Assembly (NCBI GenBank): GCA_934177795.1
Contig: CAKPPS010000001.1
Location: 62,001 to 126,000, forward strand
DNA length: 64,000 bases
Direction of reading: 5' to 3'
DNA from: an uncultured Clostridia bacterium
GTDB taxonomy: Bacteria; Bacillota; Clostridia; TANB77; CAG-508
This document shows positions 8,917-17,826 of this stretch, one piece after another. Below the pieces are notes generated by a model. It searched no databases. It was not told the origin of the DNA and saw only the letters and a program-made list of their open reading frames with translations. Both the position numbers and the translations under genes were made by a program. The stretch's first letter is position 1; the number at the start of each line of letters is the position of its first letter.

Positions 8917-9372
8917 ATGGATATTATAAAATCAATTGAACATGAGCAATTGAAAAATAAAATACCAGAACTAAAAGTTGGTAATACAGTTAAAGTACAC
9001 GTAAGAATAAAAGAAGGAAATAAAGAAAGAATCCAAGTTTTTGAAGGAATCATCATAAAAGTACAAGGTGGAGGAGTTAACCAAACATTTACAGTTAGAA
9101 AAACTTCTTATGGTGTAGGTGTTGAAAAAACATTTTTAGTACATTCACCATTAGTTGAAAAAGTAGAATTAGTAAGAGTTGGTAAAGCTAGAAGAGCTAA
9201 ATTATATTACCTAAGAGATAGAGTTGGTAAAGCTGCTAAGACAAAAGAAAAAATAGGTGCTAGAATCGAAGACAGAGAAATTGTAATAAAAGAAGAAATT
9301 ACAGAAGAACCTGTTGTAGAAGAAAAAGCAGAAGTTAAAGCAGAAAAAGAAGAAACACCAACAGCTGAATAG
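8917..9372 (+). CDS. rplS: 50S ribosomal protein L19
   Basis: This is L19, located at the 30S-50S interface. The core is typical through about residue 115 (VHVRIKEGNKERIQVFEG, then VGKARRAKLYYLRDRVGKAAK). The 151-residue length exceeds the usual 115 or so because of a C-terminal Glu/Lys/Val-rich tail (from ARIEDRE onward) that is low complexity and probably disordered. Start ATG 8917 has an AAGGAGG ribosome binding site. It is the last gene of the operon; a strong terminator follows at 9373-9416. Confidence 0.96.
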   Translation: MDIIKSIEHEQLKNKIPELKVGNTVKVHVRIKEGNKERIQVFEGIIIKVQGGGVNQTFTVRKTSYGVGVEKTFLVHSPLVEKVELVRVGKARRAKLYYLRDRVGKAAKTKEKIGARIEDREIVIKEEITEEPVVEEKAEVKAEKEETPTAE

Positions 9373-9416
9373 AAAAAATAAGAATCGAATAATAATTATT
9401 TGATTCTTATTTTTTT
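9373..9416. terminator. Bidirectional terminator between rplS and dapB
   Basis: AAAAAATAAGAATC (9373-9386) pairs with GATTCTTATTTTTTT (9402-9416) around an AT-rich inner stem. The A-run and T-run let it work for both convergent transcripts. Confidence 0.85.
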
Positions 9417-9421
9417 ACTTT

Positions 9422-10165
9422 TTACATATCTTCCATAGAATATAAACCTGGTTGTTGTTGTACTATAAATTCAGCAGCCTTTAGAGCACCTTCTGCAAAT
9501 ACATTACGAGAAAAACTTGTGTGTTTTATTTCAAAAGTTTCAAAATTCCCGATGAATTGTACAGTATGTTCTCCAACAATATTGCCACCTCTGATAGAAG
9601 ACATACCAATTTCATTTTTACTTCTTGCTTCATGTTTATTATGACGATTATATTCACAGTGAAGGTTATTTCCTAAAGCAGTATTAATACTATCTGCTAG
9701 CATTTGAGCAGTACCACTTGGGCTATCAACTTTTTTATTATGATGAGATTCTATAATTTCTATATCAGTATCTTTTAATAAAGGAGCAAGCCAAGTTACC
9801 AATTTTTTCATAATCATAATATCAAAAGACATATTAGCAGATTTAAAAATCGGGATTATTTGACTAGTTTCTTTTATATAATTATTTTCTTTTTCGCTAA
9901 ATCCAGTAGTTGCAATTACAATTGGTATATTGTTTGATTTAGCATATTCTAATATGTTTAATGTGGCAATAGGTAAAGAAAAATCTATTATAACATCTGG
10001 TTTTATATTAATTTTATCAATATCTGTAAAGACTGGAAAATCAGGATTATCAGGTATATTTTTATCAAAACCAGCTATTACTTCCATATTATTGTTATCT
10101 TTAATGAGACTACATAGTACATTTCCCATTTTTCCATTACATCCATTTATTAATACTTTTAACAT
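9422..10165 (-). CDS. dapB: 4-hydroxy-tetrahydrodipicolinate reductase
   Basis: DapB reduces the product of DapA with NAD(P)H in the lysine/diaminopimelate pathway, supplying peptidoglycan and dipicolinate for spores. The 247 residues begin with the Rossmann GCNGKMGNV motif. They include the ATTGFS segment, the catalytic SHHNKKVDSPSGTA block with the two His residues and Lys, and the C-terminal RNVFAEGALKAAEF segment. It is downstream of dapA by 31 bp on the same strand, so the two form an operon. Start ATG at 10165 is preceded on the minus strand by GGAGG. Confidence 0.96.
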   Translation of the reverse strand: MLKVLINGCNGKMGNVLCSLIKDNNNMEVIAGFDKNIPDNPDFPVFTDIDKINIKPDVIIDFSLPIATLNILEYAKSNNIPIVIATTGFSEKENNYIKETSQIIPIFKSANMSFDIMIMKKLVTWLAPLLKDTDIEIIESHHNKKVDSPSGTAQMLADSINTALGNNLHCEYNRHNKHEARSKNEIGMSSIRGGNIVGEHTVQFIGNFETFEIKHTSFSRNVFAEGALKAAEFIVQQQPGLYSMEDM

Positions 10166-10196
10166 TATATTTAAACCTCCATATATTTTTTAGTTA

Positions 10197-11081
10197 TTAT
10201 TTTGAATTCAATTTTTCTATTTCTTTAATTAACAATTTTTCTTTTTCTTCAGACATTTTTGTTAGTGGTAATCGTGGAATTCCAAAATTAAATCCTATAT
10301 AATTTAGTGCAGCTTTGACAGGAATAGGATTTACCTCGCAAAATAAAGCATTAATTAAAGGCAAGGCATCTAATTGTAACTTTATAGATTCATTAATATT
10401 TCCGTCTAAAAATTTTTGAACCATATCATGTGTATATTTTGGTTTAATATTTGATAAAACCGAAATAACCCCTAATCCTCCAAGAGATAAAACTGGTAAA
10501 ACTTGGTCATCATTTCCTGAATATATATGTAAATTATCACCACATAAGTGAGCAATTTCAGCTACTTGAGATAAATTCCCACTTGCTTCTTTAATAGCAA
10601 CTATATTGTCAATTTTTGATAGTTCATAACAAGTTTTTGGTAATATATTGACACCTGTTCTACTTGGTACATTGTATAAGATTATAGGTAAAGAAGTATT
10701 TTTGGCAATAGTAGTATAATGTTCAACTAAACCTGTTTGTGTACATTTATTATAGTATGGTGTAACAATTAAAAGGCCATCAACTCCTAAGGCTTCTGCT
10801 TTTTTTGAATTTTGTATTACTTGAGATGTATTATTACTTCCAGTACCTGCAATAATAGGTATTCTACCACCTGATGTTTTGACAGCGCAAGAAATTACTA
10901 AATCTTTTTCTTCACTAGTCATTGTAGAGGCTTCACCTGTTGTGCCACACACAATAAGTGCATCTGCACCATTATTAATTTGAAATTCAACTAATCTTTC
11001 GAATTCTGTTAAATTTACACCATTGTTATCAAAAGGTGTACTGATAGCTGTTCCACAGCCTGTAAATAAAATTTTCTTCAT
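10197..11081 (-). CDS. dapA: 4-hydroxy-tetrahydrodipicolinate synthase
   Basis: DapA condenses pyruvate with aspartate semialdehyde. The 294-residue TIM barrel shows the CGTTGEASTM motif, the substrate Tyr in LYNVPSRTGVN, and the Schiff-base Lys in NIVAIKEASGN, followed by the YSGNDDQVLP segment. This is full length. It is the first gene of the dapA-dapB pair; 396 bp without a gene, including a fold-back element, lie upstream. No lysine riboswitch pattern was recognised in that leader. Confidence 0.96.
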   Translation of the reverse strand: MKKILFTGCGTAISTPFDNNGVNLTEFERLVEFQINNGADALIVCGTTGEASTMTSEEKDLVISCAVKTSGGRIPIIAGTGSNNTSQVIQNSKKAEALGVDGLLIVTPYYNKCTQTGLVEHYTTIAKNTSLPIILYNVPSRTGVNILPKTCYELSKIDNIVAIKEASGNLSQVAEIAHLCGDNLHIYSGNDDQVLPVLSLGGLGVISVLSNIKPKYTHDMVQKFLDGNINESIKLQLDALPLINALFCEVNPIPVKAALNYIGFNFGIPRLPLTKMSEEKEKLLIKEIEKLNSK

Positions 11082-11221
11082 ATAATCACCTGATTTTTTA
11101 ATAGTAGATAGAAAATATATTTATATTTTTTATACATTGTAATTATATTATAAAAAGTGCCAAAAGAGAAGAGCTGAATAAATTTTTTTGACATTATTTA
11201 GTGAGTAATGATTTTAAATGC

Positions 11222-11424
11222 TCATATTCAAAAAGACTTAGAAATATAAGATTTTCATTACATGTCTCGGTTTATTATAAAATTTAAGAAATTCTAACTT
11301 ATTTTATGGCACTCTTCCACTATCGTGAACTCTTTCCATAAAATTACGTAGAATTTCTAAAATTTTTTCATGCACATTCGACATTTCATTTAAATCTTAT
11401 ATTTCTAAGTCTTCTGAATATTAA
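11222..11424. repeat. About 200-bp fold-back (MITE-like) element
   Basis: The outer arms 11233-11253 and 11393-11413 are a perfect 21-bp inverted repeat. Pairing extends outward imperfectly (ATATTCA against TGAATAT) and inward through GAAATTCT/AGAATTTCT-type and ATTTTATGG/CCATAAAAT segments, leaving a short loop around 11310-11335. No protein is encoded. This fills most of the 396-bp gap between dapA and the HD-domain gene. It could be a miniature inverted-repeat transposable element or a long structured RNA; only one copy is in this window. Confidence 0.6.
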
Positions 11425-11477
11425 TTTATAATAATATGAAGAAAAAAAGTATGAAAATTAATTCATACTAAAAAATA

Positions 11478-12008
11478 TTAAAATCTAATAATAAGTAAAC
11501 TCATAAATATGTATGCATAACGAAAAGCCTTTTTCATAAGAATTCTTGATTTAATAACATTAAAAGTTTCTGATATAGCACAATATTTATCAACAAAGGT
11601 TAAGATAAATCCTTCTAGTGATGATGGAATTTGTAAAGTAACAGGCCACATATGTGTTATAATCATATTCTTTTCTTTTGGAGTTAAATCAAATAATTTA
11701 CTAGCATTTTTACAAGCAAGTTTTCCATGAGTAAATGCATGAAAACCTTTTCGACCAGGCTGCCTAACTCTCCAATCATATAAAAATAAATCATGTAACA
11801 TTCCTGCTCTAGCAGCAGCAATATAATCTAAATGTAATTTCTTGCAGATTATATAACAAAAATATGAAACCATAAAACAATGGTCAAAACAAGTGGTTTC
11901 ATAATGTTGCCTATAGTTTTTCATCTGCTGAACAGTTTTATTATTTATTATTTCTTCTATTATAGATAAAAATTCTTCATTATCTATATTATTTTTTAAA
12001 TCATCCAT
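11478..12008 (-). CDS. HD-domain phosphohydrolase-like protein
   Basis: This 176-residue protein carries an HD-superfamily metal site: a first His in HYETTCFDH, the paired HD in GMLHDLFLYDW, a further His in THGKLA, and a late Asp in FVDKY. These proteins act as nucleotidases or phosphohydrolases, but the substrate cannot be told from sequence. The C-terminus after VDKYCAISE is hydrophobic and ends abruptly in YIFMSLLIIRF. It is transcribed on the minus strand, divergently from the next gene. Start ATG at 12008 has a weak GAGGTA-type site upstream. Confidence 0.75.
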   Translation of the reverse strand: MDDLKNNIDNEEFLSIIEEIINNKTVQQMKNYRQHYETTCFDHCFMVSYFCYIICKKLHLDYIAAARAGMLHDLFLYDWRVRQPGRKGFHAFTHGKLACKNASKLFDLTPKEKNMIITHMWPVTLQIPSSLEGFILTFVDKYCAISETFNVIKSRILMKKAFRYAYIFMSLLIIRF

Positions 12009-12174
12009 ATAAAAAATACCTCTTATATAATATAATAAATTCCTATCAAGAGTGAACTATACATTAATTATAGCATATTTTGAAAATAAAATCAAAAAAT
12101 ATTGAAGAATACTGTAATATGTAATATAATAAAGATAGCTGTGTGAGAGATTATGAAGAAAAAGGAGGAAAAAA

Positions 12175-13449
12175 ATGAAAAGTTTAGGAAATGTGAAAAT
12201 AAATGGACAAATAAAACAAGTTTCTGTACAAAAAGATGGAGAGACATATAAATATTTTCTTGATAATGAATGCATAGGTGCATATAATCCAAAAGTTATG
12301 GGAGATGATTTAATTGTGTTTAGAGAAAATACAATAGAAAATGAATTATCTTCACAAATAAGAGATAGTGTAGTTCAAGTAATTGAAAAAGCAGGAAAGG
12401 AAAATATAATAGCTGATAGAGAAGAAAGAGAACATACAAAAGATAATAGAATTAAAGAAAGTAAGTCTGTAGAAAAAGAAGAAAAAGAGGAAAAACAAGG
12501 AGAAAAAAATAAAGAGATAAATAAAGCAAAAACAATAGCAAAAAAAGAACAAGTTCAAAACTCTACAAAAGATATAAATATCAAACAAAAAATAAAAATG
12601 GATACAATGGTTACAGATATGGATTCTTTAGGTGAAAGATTAGAAAAGGCAGGTAAGATAAAAGGGAATGATAAACATGCAAAAGTGGGAATAGTAGAGT
12701 CAGACCAGATGGATAATTTGAGAGATGAAAAAGGAAATAGACTCCATGGTCATTCTTCTAGATATCAAGCAGTTGTAATAACAAATCAAACTGCAAAAGA
12801 TGGAGGACAAGTAGTAAAACCTTTAGATATTGAAAATGATACTCAAGAGGGAACAAATCCTAATGAACAAATATATCAAGTAGATCAAAATGGTACAACA
12901 AAAAAAGGAGATGTTGTAACTAGATTGAAGATTCAAGGAGAAGAGACAATAGGAATAGAAAAAGGTCAATATGGAGAAGTTAAAGTATATCATTCTCATA
13001 ATAAAACAATTGGAGGAGAAGGTGTTGAAGGAAATAAAAGTTTAGACAAACAAATAGAAACATCAAATTCTAAAAATGTTTTAAAAGGAAATAATCAAGC
13101 AACCATGAAATTATCTCAGGAATATCAAGACGGATATCGTTCAGTAGAGCAATCTTATGAAGAGGCAAAAAAACATGAAAAAAATAATGGTGAACCTTGT
13201 GAAGAATTAGAAGTAGAAGATATAGATGGAGATTTAAATACAAGTTCATCACATAATCATATTGATGAAACTGTTAAAAAGCTTATGGAAAATGGAGAAA
13301 TAAAAGATAAATTTACAGAAAGAGAAGTTAAAGAAATGGTTGAAAAAGCTTATAAAAATAATACAGATAGCCTTGAAGATTTCCAAGAAAAAATAGAGAA
13401 TAAAATAGAAGCAGATGCAGAAAGAATGAAGGGGGAAAGACAGATTTAA
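12175..13449 (+). CDS. Lys/Glu-rich protein of unknown function
   Basis: This 424-residue protein is not recognised. The start ATG 12175 has an excellent AAGGAGG site. Residues 1-50 look folded (a beta-rich opening VKINGQIKQVSVQKDGETYKY), followed by a charged low-complexity linker at about 75-140 (repeated KE/EK). A second ordered part spans about 150-290, and the Glu/Lys-rich C-terminus is probably coiled coil (KEMVEKAYKNNTDSLEDFQEK). There is no signal peptide, membrane helix or Cys cluster. It stands alone between a divergent HD gene and a new promoter for the glycosyltransferase. Base composition matches its neighbours, so recent transfer is not indicated. Confidence 0.65.
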   Translation: MKSLGNVKINGQIKQVSVQKDGETYKYFLDNECIGAYNPKVMGDDLIVFRENTIENELSSQIRDSVVQVIEKAGKENIIADREEREHTKDNRIKESKSVEKEEKEEKQGEKNKEINKAKTIAKKEQVQNSTKDINIKQKIKMDTMVTDMDSLGERLEKAGKIKGNDKHAKVGIVESDQMDNLRDEKGNRLHGHSSRYQAVVITNQTAKDGGQVVKPLDIENDTQEGTNPNEQIYQVDQNGTTKKGDVVTRLKIQGEETIGIEKGQYGEVKVYHSHNKTIGGEGVEGNKSLDKQIETSNSKNVLKGNNQATMKLSQEYQDGYRSVEQSYEEAKKHEKNNGEPCEELEVEDIDGDLNTSSSHNHIDETVKKLMENGEIKDKFTEREVKEMVEKAYKNNTDSLEDFQEKIENKIEADAERMKGERQI

Positions 13450-13475
13450 TAGAATAAAAAAATCTTATGAAAAAG

Positions 13476-13504
13476 TTGCAATATTTTGCCAATAATAGTA
13501 TAAT
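13476..13504 (+). promoter_or_regulatory. Sigma-A promoter for the glycosyltransferase gene
   Basis: TTGCAA (13476-13481) and a perfect TATAAT (13499-13504) with 17-bp spacing lie 55 bp before the start codon. Confidence 0.7.
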
Positions 13505-13558
13505 GTAAAAGGAAGTATAATAATATATAACGATGTTATTAAAAAGTGAGGTAAAAAA

Positions 13559-14821
13559 ATGGATTATTTATATATACTAAGAGAAGCTTTAGTATGGACA
13601 GTGACAATATTTTGGTTATACCAAGTTGTTATTAGTTTGTGTTCATTAATAAAATTAAAAGATAAGCCTTTAAAGGTAAAGAAAGACCATAGATTTATGG
13701 CTATTATACCAGCACATAATGAGGAAGCAGTTGTAGCAAATTTAATAGAAAGTTTAAAAAATCAAACATATAATAAAGAATTATATGATATATATGTAAT
13801 TGCAGATAACTGTACAGATAATACTGCAAGAATAGCAAGAAATGCTGGAGCAATTGTATATGAAAGATTTGATGAAACTAAAAAAACAAAAGGATATGCA
13901 TTAAATTGGTTTTTACAACAAAAAATAAAAGAAAATGCAGAATATGATGCGTTCTTTGTATTTGATGCAGATAATATAGTAGATAAAAACTTTATAAAAA
14001 ATATGAATAAAAAATTATGCCAAGGTGAAGATGTAGTACAAGGTTATAGAGATATTAAGAACCCATCAGACAATTGGATTACTGCAGGATATGCAATATT
14101 CTACTGGCAAATGCATAGATTTTATCATTTAGCAAGATATAATATTGGTTTATCACCATTGCTAAATGGAACAGGATTTATGGTTAGATTTGATGTCATA
14201 AAGCCACAAGGTTGGGACACAGAAACATTAACAGAAGATATCGAATTTTCATTAAAAAGAATTATAAAAGGAAAAAAATTAGGTTGGGCGACAGATGCAA
14301 TAGTTTATGATGAACAACCTACAGGATTCAAACAAAGTTGGTCACAAAGAAGCAGATGGACAGTAGGACATATTCAATGTATGAGTAAATATACAAAACA
14401 ATTAGCAATAGCTGCAAAAGAAAATAAAAATATGATAAATATTGATGGTTTATTATATATAGTTGGAAGTATTCCAATGTTTATTATAACAATGATATTG
14501 TTATTCTCAAATTTTGTAATGTATAATGCATCAACAATAACATCAGCTGAATTAATAAAAAATATAATATTTTATTTAGCACCAACATTCATATTACCAA
14601 TATTTGTGGGAATATTTGCAATGTGGTTAGATGGAAGAAAGATTAAGCCAATGATTAAAGGATTACTTTGTTATCCATTGTTCTTGCTAACATGGATATG
14701 CATTAATTTTAAATGTTTATTTATAAGAAATACATCTTGGGAAAAAATAAACCATGTAAGAAGCATAAAAATATCAGATGTTTCTGAAGAAAAAGAACAG
14801 ACGGAAAAAGAATTAATTTAA
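13559..14821 (+). CDS. Membrane family 2 glycosyltransferase (processive type)
   Basis: This is a 420-residue GT2 enzyme. After an N-terminal membrane helix (about 10-28) the GT-A domain shows AIIPAHNEE, the nucleotide-binding NCTDNT, the DxD-type DADN near 140, the catalytic TEDIE near 225, and the QRSRW motif near 263 that marks processive or membrane polysaccharide synthases. Two or more helices follow (about 300-325 and 335-375). It probably extends a surface glycan or glycolipid from a nucleotide sugar at the cytoplasmic face. It has its own promoter and terminator. Donor and acceptor are unknown. Confidence 0.88.
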   Translation: MDYLYILREALVWTVTIFWLYQVVISLCSLIKLKDKPLKVKKDHRFMAIIPAHNEEAVVANLIESLKNQTYNKELYDIYVIADNCTDNTARIARNAGAIVYERFDETKKTKGYALNWFLQQKIKENAEYDAFFVFDADNIVDKNFIKNMNKKLCQGEDVVQGYRDIKNPSDNWITAGYAIFYWQMHRFYHLARYNIGLSPLLNGTGFMVRFDVIKPQGWDTETLTEDIEFSLKRIIKGKKLGWATDAIVYDEQPTGFKQSWSQRSRWTVGHIQCMSKYTKQLAIAAKENKNMINIDGLLYIVGSIPMFIITMILLFSNFVMYNASTITSAELIKNIIFYLAPTFILPIFVGIFAMWLDGRKIKPMIKGLLCYPLFLLTWICINFKCLFIRNTSWEKINHVRSIKISDVSEEKEQTEKELI

Positions 14822-14827
14822 TATAAT

Positions 14828-14882
14828 ATAAGTGGACATTTAAACTGTTGAAAAGACAATAAATGTACCACTTATTATTTTT
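14828..14882 (+). terminator. Intrinsic terminator after the GT2 gene
   Basis: ATAAGTGGACATTTA (14828-14842) pairs, with one bulge, with TAAATGTACCACTTAT (14860-14875). A T-rich tract follows. Confidence 0.75.
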
Positions 14883-14901
14883 TTGGAAGGAAATAAATAC
14901 A

Positions 14902-16422
14902 ATGGACAAACTAAAAAAAATAAGTAAAAAATATTTACATATAGCAATAATATTAATAGGAACCATATTTTTATTATTATCAGCATTTCATACAAATATC
15001 TGGTTTGATGAAAGTTACTCTGTAGCAATAGCTAAACATAAATTTATAGATATTTGGAAAATAACTGGACATGATGTCCATCCACCATTATATTATTGGA
15101 TGTTACATATAATATGGATGGTATTTGGTAATAATATTATAGCTTTTAGATTGCTTTCAGTATTAGCAATGATTTTATTAGGAATATTGGGATATACTCA
15201 TGTTAGAAAAGACTTTGGAGAAAAAACTGGGATAGTATTTTCATTTTTAGTATATTTTTTACCAGTAATGTGTACTTATGGTCAAGAAATAAGGATGTAT
15301 GCAGTTGCTTGTTTAATTGTAACTTTATTAGCAATATATGCATATAGAGTATATAAAAACATAAAATATGAAACTAATGTAAAAATACAAAATAAAAATT
15401 TAATTATTTTTGGAATAGCTAGTATATCAGCATGTTATACACATTATTATGGATTAGTATCGGCGGGAATAATTAATTTATTGCTATTAATCTATATTAT
15501 AAAAAACAGAAAAGACAATCTAGGAATATTAAAAAAATTTATTATATTAGCTATTATCCAAATATTGTTATATAGTCCATGGTTATTAAATTTAATGGGA
15601 CAAGTAAACCATGTAAAAAGTGGATTTTGGATAAGTATAGGATTAAATACATTAATTGAAATACCAACACTTCAATTTAAAAGACAGTTAGATACTAATT
15701 TATCAATGAATGCAGATACAATAATACCATTAATAGCATCTGCAGCTATGTACATATATCTTATATTTATGATATATAAGACAAAAAAAGACAAAAAAGA
15801 AATATTACCAGGAGTTTTATCTGGAGGAATATATATTATAGTAATCTTAGCAATATTAATAGTTTCATTAATTATGAAGCAATCAATATTATTGGCTAGA
15901 TATTTAATAGTAACAACAGGATTATACATTTTTGCAATATCATTTTTTATGGCAAAAGAAAGAAAAAAATATATAACTGTAATAATATGTGCTGTTATAT
16001 TTATATTAGGATGTATTAGTAATTATAATAATATAAATATAAATTATAATCCAAGTAATATGAAAGAAATAGAATATTTAAAAGATAATATTAAACCAGA
16101 AGATGTTATTGTATACTCAAATGTAATAAATGGAGGAGTAATATCAGCATTTTTTCCAGACAATAAACAATATTTTTATAATAAAGAACATTGGGATGTA
16201 GAAGAAGCATATAAGGCATATGCTCCAGGTATGAAAATTGTTTATAATTATGAAGATATCTTGAAAGATTATCATGGTAAGATTTGGCTAATTGATTCAG
16301 AAAATTGTGATATATACAATGATTTTGCTAAAGAAAATTTACAGATTATTAATGAACCTATAAAATTTGAAACAAATTATCATGACTATATTTATACGAT
16401 TGCACTGTTAGAAAAAAAATAA
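14902..16422 (+). CDS. GT-C fold (ArnT/PMT-like) membrane glycosyltransferase
   Basis: This is a 506-residue polytopic protein with about 10-12 membrane helices. The first outside loop has WFDESYS, the acidic motif of the GT39/GT83 class that uses polyprenyl-phosphate sugar donors, followed by HDVHPPLYY. A soluble C-terminal part begins near 395. I choose ATG 14902 (MDKLKKISK) because GGAAGGAAA precedes it; upstream in-frame ATG 14863 lies inside the terminator. It may transfer a sugar outside the membrane, partnering the GT2 gene upstream. The acceptor is unknown. It lies 18 bp before the HEXXH protein gene, so these two are co-transcribed. Confidence 0.85.
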   Translation: MDKLKKISKKYLHIAIILIGTIFLLLSAFHTNIWFDESYSVAIAKHKFIDIWKITGHDVHPPLYYWMLHIIWMVFGNNIIAFRLLSVLAMILLGILGYTHVRKDFGEKTGIVFSFLVYFLPVMCTYGQEIRMYAVACLIVTLLAIYAYRVYKNIKYETNVKIQNKNLIIFGIASISACYTHYYGLVSAGIINLLLLIYIIKNRKDNLGILKKFIILAIIQILLYSPWLLNLMGQVNHVKSGFWISIGLNTLIEIPTLQFKRQLDTNLSMNADTIIPLIASAAMYIYLIFMIYKTKKDKKEILPGVLSGGIYIIVILAILIVSLIMKQSILLARYLIVTTGLYIFAISFFMAKERKKYITVIICAVIFILGCISNYNNININYNPSNMKEIEYLKDNIKPEDVIVYSNVINGGVISAFFPDNKQYFYNKEHWDVEEAYKAYAPGMKIVYNYEDILKDYHGKIWLIDSENCDIYNDFAKENLQIINEPIKFETNYHDYIYTIALLEKK

Positions 16423-16440
16423 TAAAAGGAATATACTAAA

Positions 16441-17793
16441 ATGATAAAAAAATTAGATTTTAAAAAATTAATTACTAATGTTATAACATTTACTATTTTA
16501 GGAATAGCTCTGTATTTTGCATATCAATTTTATAAAATAAATAATTTTAATGATTTTATAAAAAGTGAAGCAAAAATAAACACATCAGAATTTAAAAGAG
16601 ACAAGAAAATTAAATATTCTAAATCCTATAGTTATAAAATTACTTCAGATGATTTTAATGATGCTATGTTTTCAAAAGAAATAAAGGTAGAAAAAAACAA
16701 ACCATATAAAATAAAATGTATGGTAAAAACAGAAGGAGTATCTGGAGAAAATAACAATGAAGGTGTTGGGGCACAGATTTCAATAGCAGATACAACAGAA
16801 AGGTCAGTAGCAATATCTGGTGATAGTGAATGGCAAGAAATAGAGTTAGTTTTTAATTCTAAAAATAGAGAGACTGTAGATGTGGCGTTTAGGTTAGGTG
16901 GAGTAAAAGGAAAAGCAAAAGGAATTGCCTGGTTCTCAGATTTTTCTTGTGAACAGGGAGTATCAGATGATGACAATAATTGGAACTTTGGCTGTTTTAT
17001 ATTTGATAATACAAAAGTTAATATTAATAATAATGAAGTTAATATTCAGATGACTAAGAGTGATGTAAAAGACATAAAAGATACAATAAAAAGATTTGAG
17101 AAAAGTTGTAAAACATTATCAAAAGAAAAAATGACAGCTCAATGTGATATTTATGAAATGGAAGATCCGATTACAGAACTATCATATGATGATGAATTTG
17201 GATATTATGTATCACCAGAAAATGTAGAAAATCAAATAAAAGATATTATAAATAACAATAATTATGACCATATATTTATAATTGTAAGGCTAGGAAATGA
17301 AGAGCATGAAAATGAAATAGAGATTAAGGATTGGATAGGGCTAGGTGCAATGGACTATTATGGAATAGGATTTTCAAATATAAGGTTACCTAATAGTTCG
17401 AAAAGTTACATATATAAATATAGCCAAAAGATTAATCAATTTCCAGAAGAAGTATTTTTACATGAATTTTTACATTCATTAGAAAGAACATCTACAGAAT
17501 ATGGATATCAAATTCCAGAATTACACGCTTATGAAAAATATGGGTATAAAAACGAAAATTTAATAGGGCAAAAAAAATGGTATCAAGATTACATGAATAA
17601 AGAAATAAATACTAATTCAGGGAAAATAGGATTACCAGAAGAAGTATATAAATATAAGCCACCTAAGAAATCAGATTTTTTATATCCATATAAATTAGAT
17701 TATTATAAAGAACCTCAAAATATCATTGAAGAAATAAAAGGTGTCTTTAAAAATTTATATAGAAATGTAGAATTAATTTTAGAAAAAATATAG
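16441..17793 (+). CDS. Membrane-anchored putative zinc metallopeptidase with a carbohydrate-binding-like domain
   Basis: This 450-residue protein is not assigned to a named family. One N-terminal helix (about 15-35) anchors it. Residues about 50-185 look like a jelly-roll CBM domain (KPYKIKCMVKTEG, then WQEIELVFNSKNRETVDVAFRLG with a GIAWFSDF end). The C-terminal half contains an HEFLHSLE motif near residue 340, an HEXXH zinc site, with ELHAYEKYGY about 20 residues later offering a third ligand. It probably acts outside the cell. It is co-transcribed with the GT-C gene, suggesting a role in processing the glycosylated surface product; that link is inference. Confidence 0.65.
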   Translation: MIKKLDFKKLITNVITFTILGIALYFAYQFYKINNFNDFIKSEAKINTSEFKRDKKIKYSKSYSYKITSDDFNDAMFSKEIKVEKNKPYKIKCMVKTEGVSGENNNEGVGAQISIADTTERSVAISGDSEWQEIELVFNSKNRETVDVAFRLGGVKGKAKGIAWFSDFSCEQGVSDDDNNWNFGCFIFDNTKVNINNNEVNIQMTKSDVKDIKDTIKRFEKSCKTLSKEKMTAQCDIYEMEDPITELSYDDEFGYYVSPENVENQIKDIINNNNYDHIFIIVRLGNEEHENEIEIKDWIGLGAMDYYGIGFSNIRLPNSSKSYIYKYSQKINQFPEEVFLHEFLHSLERTSTEYGYQIPELHAYEKYGYKNENLIGQKKWYQDYMNKEINTNSGKIGLPEEVYKYKPPKKSDFLYPYKLDYYKEPQNIIEEIKGVFKNLYRNVELILEKI

Positions 17794-17826
17794 TAATTTT
17801 AGAAATAAAGAATAAGGAGAAGAAAA

